The position numbers were made by a program, and so were the translations under genes. Source: Candidatus Woesearchaeota archaeon (GTDB lineage Archaea; Nanobdellota; Nanobdellia; Woesearchaeales; DSVV01). From it: a stretch of DNA of 63,713 nt. Positions 58,821-63,713 of this stretch are shown piece by piece; position 1 is the stretch's first letter, and each line of letters begins with the position of its first letter. Under the pieces are notes generated by a model. The model had not been told where the DNA came from and did no database searches. It saw nothing but the letters and a program-made list of their open reading frames with translations. The DNA is taken from assembly GCA_016214075.1 (NCBI GenBank), contig JACRPI010000003.1:1-63713 (forward strand), in the 5' to 3' direction.

Positions 58821-60224
58821 TTATTTCCTGAATGGTTTGAATGTTTTTCGTTTTTTGTTTGTATCGTTATGATAGGGCTGATACTTTTGTTTATTCTTTT
58901 GTTGATCCTTTGTTTTATAATTCATAGTGGATTGCGTTTGTGTTTGTGGTCTTTGCGCGTGCGTGGTTCTTCCATCACGTGGCGATTCAGAGCGCTGCTG
59001 CGAATGCTCATATCCTGAACTTCTTGGGTGTGGTCTTGAATACATAGATCTTCCATCGCGCGGTGATTCACGATGTTGCCCAGAATATTTATACCCGGGT
59101 CTTCGCTCAGGCGCTCCTTGCTGCCGATGCTGCCTAAATGGCGTATTGCCTGTTCTTGCTCCATGATCTGGTCTTGCATTCTGATATGAGGATCTTTCTT
59201 GACGGAATGGTCTTTCTGTTTCACGAGGTCTTTCATACCTTTCTTCTCGTTGCTTTGGCACATACGCTCGTGGTTTTATTTTTCTTGGCTTTGAGACGAG
59301 CGTTGCAACATCTTTGTCGAGCTTTTCTCTCAGCGCAAATCCTTTATACTGGTCGCCGTGAAATCTATCCAGCCGCGCCGCGATGCTGAGTATTCCCGCA
59401 AGCTTTCTCGAGACTTTTCCATGGTACTCTCCTTTTGCTCCCGCAAGCAACGGATGCTTGACAATAATTCCATGGCGTGGACAATTTCCTTGCTTTTTGA
59501 GATGCAAGAAAAGCGCATTTTCCGCGCCGAGCAACTGGATTGTGGAAGCAGGCATTTTTCCCAGCTTTTCTAAGGAACCTGCGTGAAGTAAGAGTTCTGC
59601 CGCAAGCACTGGACCCGCAACCGCAAGCAGGTTTGGTGCAATGTCATGCAACGCTTTTTCAATATATTCTTCGAGCTGTTTTTTGAAATTGTAGAGAAGT
59701 TTAATTTGCTTGCCAAATTCTTCCATTGGTTCAATGTCAATTGTTGCAATATCCGCGCCCATTGTTGTAGCGATATTAAACTCATCAAGAATTTCCTGTT
59801 TACTTTTTGTGGTGATTATTTCAATGAACGCTTCATGATTCGCAACCTTTTCATTGACTTCTGGACAGTACAACGCAAACCATTCCCGACAGCGCTTGAC
59901 GAGCGGATTTACTGCCTTTTCTATATCTTCCATAGACGCAACTGCCTGCATGATGAAATGCTCCTTTCGCACCGCATCTTTGCACGCCTGCTTCGCAACT
60001 GCGATGTTGATTTCCCAGAATTTTTTCAAGAATTCTTTTTCTTGTGGGAATGTGAACGTGGTTTCTTTTTTTGCTTCTGGATGTTTTTTAAGAAGTTCTG
60101 CTTCACAATGCTGCGCATGGTGCTTGTTCTTATATTCCAAATCCCTAAATAGAATTTTATCAATAATCTTATTCTCCTGAATGATAAATATGCCAATGAA
60201 ATTCGTGACGAGGATTTGAGCCAT
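58821..60224 (-). CDS. nop5: Nop5 (NOP56/58 family) with long basic tail
   Basis: Nop5 bridges fibrillarin and L7Ae on box C/D RNA. The N-terminal domain, coiled coil (about 120-210) and Nop domain (ASTIQLLGAENALFLHLKKQ then PRHGIIVKHPLLAGA) are present. From about residue 315 a disordered tail of some 150 residues rich in Arg, Gln, Ser, Pro and Gly follows (RPFRQERSSYQNARPDHG), with repeats of the form ESPRDGR. Archaeal Nop5 usually ends with a short Lys-rich tail, so this RG/RS-like extension is unusual. A TATA box (CTTATATACTTTTC, minus) lies near 60268. Confidence 0.95.
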   Translation of the reverse strand: MAQILVTNFIGIFIIQENKIIDKILFRDLEYKNKHHAQHCEAELLKKHPEAKKETTFTFPQEKEFLKKFWEINIAVAKQACKDAVRKEHFIMQAVASMEDIEKAVNPLVKRCREWFALYCPEVNEKVANHEAFIEIITTKSKQEILDEFNIATTMGADIATIDIEPMEEFGKQIKLLYNFKKQLEEYIEKALHDIAPNLLAVAGPVLAAELLLHAGSLEKLGKMPASTIQLLGAENALFLHLKKQGNCPRHGIIVKHPLLAGAKGEYHGKVSRKLAGILSIAARLDRFHGDQYKGFALREKLDKDVATLVSKPRKIKPRAYVPKQREERYERPRETERPFRQERSSYQNARPDHGARTGNTPFRQHRQQGAPERRPGYKYSGQHRESPRDGRSMYSRPHPRSSGYEHSQQRSESPRDGRTTHAQRPQTQTQSTMNYKTKDQQKNKQKYQPYHNDTNKKRKTFKPFRK

Positions 60225-60309
60225 ATTATGAAATAATCTCTAGTTGTATATATAGTTTCTTTCGAAAAGTATATAAGCAACTTGGAGGGGTAACGTATTG
60301 TGGGGATTT

Positions 60310-60615
60310 ATGCTTGCATTATACATTCCTTGCAAAGACAAACAGCAGGCAATGGATATCGCTGCGCATCTTCTGAAGAAAAAACTTATCGCGTGCGCAA
60401 ACATTATTCCCTCGACAAGCATGTACTTCTGGGAAGGGAAACTCGAGACCAATGAAGAACATATTATTCTCGCAAAAACTGTGGAGAAGAGATACAACGC
60501 AATTGAGAAAGCAGTTGTTGCGCTTCATTCTTACGAATGCCCTTGCATTACTGCATGGAAGATAGATAAAGCAAACCGCAGTTACGAACGCTGGGTTAAA
60601 AAGATGGTGAAATAA
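60310..60615 (+). CDS. cutA: CutA1-family divalent cation tolerance protein
   Basis: The fold is recognised by MLALYIPCKDKQQAMDIAAH, KKLIACANIIPSTSMYFWEG (the central strand with Cys and the Trp) and HSYECPCITAWKI near the end. CutA forms trimers and binds divalent metals; its role is debated. I start at the ATG at 60310; a TTG at 60298, 7 bases after GGAGGGG, would add four residues and is a real alternative. Length is 101 residues. The next gene overlaps its stop (TAATG). Confidence 0.9.
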   Translation: MLALYIPCKDKQQAMDIAAHLLKKKLIACANIIPSTSMYFWEGKLETNEEHIILAKTVEKRYNAIEKAVVALHSYECPCITAWKIDKANRSYERWVKKMVK

Positions 60616-60896
60616 TGCTTATTCATCAGCTTCTCAAAGAACAGGATTTTAAAGACAAATGCTTGTATTGTGGTAAGGATTTTGTTGACCAAAATCTACC
60701 CCTACTTTCCAGACATGGCAATAAAGAATATATTACCCTCTCGTGCACTTCTGGCCATAAACATTCTTTTGCTGTGGACATGACCCGCGCGTATGACGCA
60801 AAACTGATTCACAAGGAAATTCAAAACAGAAACAAAGGAAAAACACGATCTATTGAAGACGTGATTGTTCTGAGTGAAGAAGCAAAGAGAAATTGA
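60615..60896 (+). CDS. Small zinc-ribbon-like protein
   Basis: I do not recognise the family. The 93-residue product has CLYCGKDF near residue 16 and a second possible metal set at LSCTSGHKHSFAV, which together could bind zinc. It ends in a Lys/Arg-rich stretch (QNRNKGKTRSIEDVI). It is coupled to cutA by overlapping stop and start codons. Confidence 0.65.
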   Translation: MLIHQLLKEQDFKDKCLYCGKDFVDQNLPLLSRHGNKEYITLSCTSGHKHSFAVDMTRAYDAKLIHKEIQNRNKGKTRSIEDVIVLSEEAKRN

Positions 60897-60911
60897 GAAG
60901 GAAAAATTGAA

Positions 60912-61157
60912 TTATTCTGTATTTGTCTGATTTGATCCGACGACACGAACTACTGCTCCATGTCCTTCTTCTTGTGGTGCTGTTTCTGTCTGCTGTTCTT
61001 CTCCCCCTATATTTTCTGCAGTTATATCAATTACCGCTGTTGCTCCAGTTATCGGCGAAGCGTCAGTATTCATCTTCCCAAGAATTAACAAGGTTCCCAC
61101 AAGAGAAACAAGAAGCGCAACCATCACAATAAGATGCTGCATTTTTAGATCTGCCAT
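60912..61157 (-). CDS. Small anchored protein with TGATAV motif
   Basis: The 81-residue product has one membrane helix (LIVMVALLVSLVGTLLILG) followed by SPITGATAVIDITAE and an acidic Gln-rich tail. The TGxxAV motif matches those after anchors at 33271 and 36034. The tail is probably outside. A TATA-like CTATATATAG (minus) near 61185 precedes it. Confidence 0.6.
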   Translation of the reverse strand: MADLKMQHLIVMVALLVSLVGTLLILGKMNTDASPITGATAVIDITAENIGGEEQQTETAPQEEGHGAVVRVVGSNQTNTE

Positions 61158-61296
61158 ACATCTTTCTATGGTTCCCTGCTATATATAGTTTTCTTTAGCC
61201 TCTTCGACTCAAACCCAATTAGTAACTACTTTTTAGTAGTTATTTTACGAAACATTTAAATATAGGTAGCTCTTTTACGCTTCTATTGGGGTTATT

Positions 61297-61968
61297 ATGG
61301 AACGAGATTCATTGATTATAGGAATTGTCAGCATGACTATGCTTCTTGCACTTGTAGGTGTTTTGCTCTTTGTCACAGAATATCATGAACTCTCTGAAGA
61401 ACAATTACTCGCAAGCTACACTGAAGAAGAAGTTCCTTCTGCTCTTGAAGCATCATTCGCTGAAGCAGCAGGCGGAACAACTGTTGTCTATGTTCATACG
61501 ATCACTGTTCCTCTGACAGAGACTGAAGAGAGTCCTGTAGAAGAGACAGCAGCTGTAGAAACTCCAGAAGAAACAGAAGAAGTTACTGCAGAGACAGTTG
61601 AAGAAAAAACAGAAATTGAAGTTCTTTTAGATGATCTTGAATCCGCATTTAATCAACTTGATAATCTTGATGACGACCTACAGGATTTCAAAGACGCTAT
61701 CGCTGACGCAGATAGTGATGACGACCTTGAAGATTTAGAAGAAGATCTTGAAGATGTTGAAGATGATATTGATGATCTCGAAGACTTTATTGATACAATA
61801 GAAGACGATTTTGATGATCTTGACTACCGCGATTTTGACGGCTATACTGACGATGACTTTGATGACATCCAAGACAGCATCGATAACGCACAGGATAATC
61901 ACAACGATCTTCTTAAATATTATAATGAAGTTAGCGCATACCTTTCTGATAGATATGACGATGTTTAG
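61297..61968 (+). CDS. Anchored acidic coiled-coil protein
   Basis: The N-terminus has one membrane helix (LIIGIVSMTMLLALVGVLLF). A Glu/Thr-rich linker spans residues about 75-110. The remainder is an extremely acidic helical region (DDLEDLEEDLEDVEDDIDDL) with a heptad-like Leu/Ile spacing. The pattern suggests an extracellular coiled coil that binds cations. A TATA-like ATTTAAATATAG at 61254 precedes the gene, divergent from the small anchored protein. No function is known. Confidence 0.7.
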   Translation: MERDSLIIGIVSMTMLLALVGVLLFVTEYHELSEEQLLASYTEEEVPSALEASFAEAAGGTTVVYVHTITVPLTETEESPVEETAAVETPEETEEVTAETVEEKTEIEVLLDDLESAFNQLDNLDDDLQDFKDAIADADSDDDLEDLEEDLEDVEDDIDDLEDFIDTIEDDFDDLDYRDFDGYTDDDFDDIQDSIDNAQDNHNDLLKYYNEVSAYLSDRYDDV

Positions 61969-61976
61969 GTGTTCAT

Positions 61977-62861
61977 ATGACGTACACAATTCGTCGAGCG
62001 ACACCTGATGATTTAGAACAAATAATCGGGCTTTTTCAACGAGGTTTTGGTCCTGCTGTTCAGCCAATACTCATAGAAGAAGTTCAGACTTCGACAAGAG
62101 AAGCATCATCTGTTCGTTTTGTTGCTGTTGAGGATCGAGAAGTTATTGGATATGCCCGCATTCATTATATTAAGCCCGATAAAGCACTTTTTGGCGCTCT
62201 TGTTGTTGATGAAGCACAGAGGAATAGAGGAATTGCAACTGCGTTAAGCAGGGCGCGGGTTGGATATTTAACAGACAATAACTTCCAAGGTCTTGCACTT
62301 TCTGATGCAGTTACATTGCACCCATATTCACAACAACAACTTTTTTCTGTTGGCTTCTCTCCAGTTCGTATCCTCCCTGGAAATTTTCCAGATCATGGTT
62401 CTGGACCTGAAACTTCCGTTGGTTTTGCACAAATTTTCTCTCCTGTTGGGTTATGGAGAGCAGAAGCAACAACACTTTCACTTTACCTTCCTCATGAATA
62501 TAGAACAATTGCTGAAGAAACATTATGTTCTTTCGGCAGTGTCGTCTTCAGAGAGGCAAGTGTTGAAACTGCTGGAGAAAGAACACGTTCTTTTGTAACA
62601 GGAGAAGAGATATTGTATCCAAAAAAGCTGTACCCTGTACGGCTTTATGAACCAAGCGCTCCCGCTGACATGAAACTTCTCCAAGAAAAAGGATATATTA
62701 TTGCGGGATTTGCACCTCTTATTGTTGACGGTTCTGTTTCTGCTGTCGCATATATGTACAATGTTCCTGACGTTGCCCTCGATAAAGAGAAGATAAAAAT
62801 AATTCCTACTGCACGACGATTATTTGATTTTGTCTGGGAACAGTATGAGAGCGTGAGATGA
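61977..62861 (+). CDS. GNAT acetyltransferase with extra C-terminal domain
   Basis: The first 150 residues are a GNAT fold (YTIRRATPDDLEQIIGLFQR, then VVDEAQRNRGIATALSRARV, the acetyl-CoA loop RxxGIA). Residues about 155-294 form a second domain (ATTLSLYLPHEYRTIAEETL...) that I cannot name. The same two-part plan is repeated in the next gene, which overlaps by four bases (ATGA). The substrate is unknown. Confidence 0.82.
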   Translation: MTYTIRRATPDDLEQIIGLFQRGFGPAVQPILIEEVQTSTREASSVRFVAVEDREVIGYARIHYIKPDKALFGALVVDEAQRNRGIATALSRARVGYLTDNNFQGLALSDAVTLHPYSQQQLFSVGFSPVRILPGNFPDHGSGPETSVGFAQIFSPVGLWRAEATTLSLYLPHEYRTIAEETLCSFGSVVFREASVETAGERTRSFVTGEEILYPKKLYPVRLYEPSAPADMKLLQEKGYIIAGFAPLIVDGSVSAVAYMYNVPDVALDKEKIKIIPTARRLFDFVWEQYESVR

Positions 62862-63331
62862 TGAGCTTCATTATCCGCAAGGCTACATTAGGTAATTTAG
62901 AAAGAATTTGTGTACTTGCACAACAAAGTTTACCTCCTATTGTCGCTGCAAGAAAAGTAAAACATCTCAGGCGCATTTATGATTATTCTCCTAACCATTC
63001 GCTCACTGCAACATGCTTTGTTGCTGAGGAAGATGGTCTACTTTTAGGTCATGCTTCTATAGAATCATATCCTTCAGTAACAGAAGTTGGAGATTTATTT
63101 GTTGCCAAAGAAGCACGAGGAAGAGGGATTGCAGGCAAACTCGCTGATGCACAGATGGCGTACTTGGCTGATTTTCAAGGTACATTGTTTACAGGGACTG
63201 TAACAAGTTCTACTCATTCTCAACAAGTATATTACTCTCGTGGCTTTGTCCCTATTGGATTCCGGATAGGATGGATCCCAAATTATCATGATGAGCATGG
63301 GCAAGATGACTCCGCAATTATGATGACGTAG
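62858..63331 (+). CDS. GNAT acetyltransferase cut short by an in-frame TAG
   Basis: The 157-residue product is a GNAT domain (FIIRKATLGNLERICVLAQQ, FVAKEARGRGIAGKLADAQM, with the R-G-R-G-I-A acetyl-CoA loop) and is a paralogue of the preceding gene. It ends at TAG (63329-63331), where the paralogue continues into a second domain. The frame stays open after that TAG for 85 codons that resemble that second domain, so this gene is probably a disrupted or readthrough version. Confidence 0.8.
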   Translation: MMSFIIRKATLGNLERICVLAQQSLPPIVAARKVKHLRRIYDYSPNHSLTATCFVAEEDGLLLGHASIESYPSVTEVGDLFVAKEARGRGIAGKLADAQMAYLADFQGTLFTGTVTSSTHSQQVYYSRGFVPIGFRIGWIPNYHDEHGQDDSAIMMT

Positions 63332-63589
63332 TTTAGTTATTCACAGCTTACTCTTCCTTCTACGCTTTATGTTCCTTCTTCTTTCAGAGATATTACTACT
63401 GCCACTTTCAGTAAAGTTCTTGGACAGTATGGAAACATCAACATTCTTGATGCAGAAAAAATAAACCTCCCTCATAATGCATTAGAAACTCAATTAAATC
63501 AAGAGTTTGCGCGTTTCAATCCAGAGCGACAAGAAAACGTACCGGTTGACCTTCAAAAGCCTACTGCTGAATTGACATTGTCTATTTAG
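63332..63589 (+). pseudogene. In-frame extension of the second GNAT gene after TAG
   Basis: The 85 codons after the TAG read FSYSQLTLPSTLYVPSSFRD... and end in TAG at 63587-63589. TLYVPSSFRDITTATFSKVL aligns with SLYLPHEYRTIAEETLCSFG of the upstream paralogue. It has no start codon or ribosome binding site of its own that I can see. TAG is an ordinary stop elsewhere in the window, so a nonsense mutation is the simplest reading. Confidence 0.6.
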
Positions 63590-63637
63590 CGTCATCTATA
63601 TATATTAGTTAATTCTTAGGTTGTTTTGGTGATTTTT

Positions 63638-63713
63638 ATGGACATTCAATGTTTGAACTGTAAATCCAGTGATATTGCTAAAAAAGGTTATAGAAAAAAT
63701 AAGTTAGGAAAAA
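63638..63713 (+). CDS. Zinc-ribbon protein, partial; possible transposase start
   Basis: The ATG at 63638 follows GGTGATTTTT, and a TATA box (ATCTATATATATTAG) lies upstream at about 63594. The visible residues MDIQCLNCKSSDIAKKGYRK continue NKLGK and run off the window. The CxxCxSxDIxKxG(Y/K)RKxK form is common at the N-terminus of IS1/IS1595-type and related transposases. Only 25 residues are visible, so the call is tentative. Confidence 0.5.
   Translation, partial: MDIQCLNCKSSDIAKKGYRKNKLGK

Noticed and set aside
58141-60224. Box C/D sRNA gene next to fibrillarin and nop5
   Set aside because: I looked for paired C and D boxes in the flanking gaps and found no convincing set.
63329-63331. 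Pyrrolysine or general TAG recoding
   Set aside because: TAG is the sole terminator of many intact genes here (for example at 739, 900, 11712, 12307 and 27074), so genome-wide recoding is unlikely.

Overview
The window is archaeal DNA. It carries an exosome/SBDS/proteasome-alpha/Pop5 gene block, a fibrillarin-Nop5 pair, TATA-box promoters and GGTGA-type ribosome binding sites. It is AT-rich and dense in short operons. Its many secreted Asp-rich proteins, the recurrent [ST]GxA[VI] motif after N-terminal anchors and a diversity-generating retroelement (DGR) suggest a DPANN-type lineage such as Woesearchaeota or a relative. That placement is inference, because no rRNA gene is present.

Layout. 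1-900: a coiled-coil protein and a 49-residue membrane protein. 1134-5652 (minus): rrp42, rrp41, rrp4, SBDS, psmA and pop5. 5849-19387 (minus): eight secreted or lipid-anchored proteins built from a shared Cys-containing N-terminal module, thrombospondin-3-like Asp repeats, PKD domains and LamG-like ends, interrupted by an AbiE-like toxin-antitoxin pair on the plus strand. 19832-28754: sugar metabolism, with a phosphohexomutase, an RHH-nucleotidyltransferase fusion, a phosphoribosyltransferase, an FBPase-aldolase fusion, a small transaldolase and a bacterial-type GAPDH. 28875-36821: hypothetical and tiny proteins, a tRNA methylthiotransferase, two beta-propeller surface proteins, DUF167 and a methyltransferase.

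36760-39482 (minus) is a complete DGR: target gene with variable repeat (VR), template repeat (TR), reverse transcriptase (RT), and a downstream HTH_40-type gene. All TR/VR differences fall on TR adenines, and two short hairpins flank the VR end. A run of 14 G lies in the RT tail; a one-base change there would fuse the RT to the HTH_40 domain. Two toxin-antitoxin pairs follow (39627-41123).

41242-48246 holds a cupredoxin, a lycopene-cyclase-like protein, two FAD desaturase/isomerase-type enzymes, a UbiB-type kinase and a methyltransferase, which together look like an isoprenoid or carotenoid modification locus. 48544-51825 holds a rhodanese, a Nudix protein, and a tight U32 peptidase/ferredoxin/chorismate mutase operon that fits prephenate-dependent tRNA 5-hydroxyuridine synthesis. 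51982-56358 is a copper-handling operon ending in a CopA-type ATPase. 57109-63713 has another surface protein, fibrillarin-Nop5, CutA, small anchored acidic proteins, two GNAT acetyltransferases (the second interrupted by an in-frame TAG) and the start of a zinc-ribbon protein that may be a transposase.

Intergenic DNA holds several families of structured repeats: a roughly 117-nt element with two hairpins and inverted ends (three copies at 3' ends of genes), REP-like hairpins followed by GGGGYA, long CAACAAC-armed inverted repeats, and a short GTGCGTGTTTTGTG motif.
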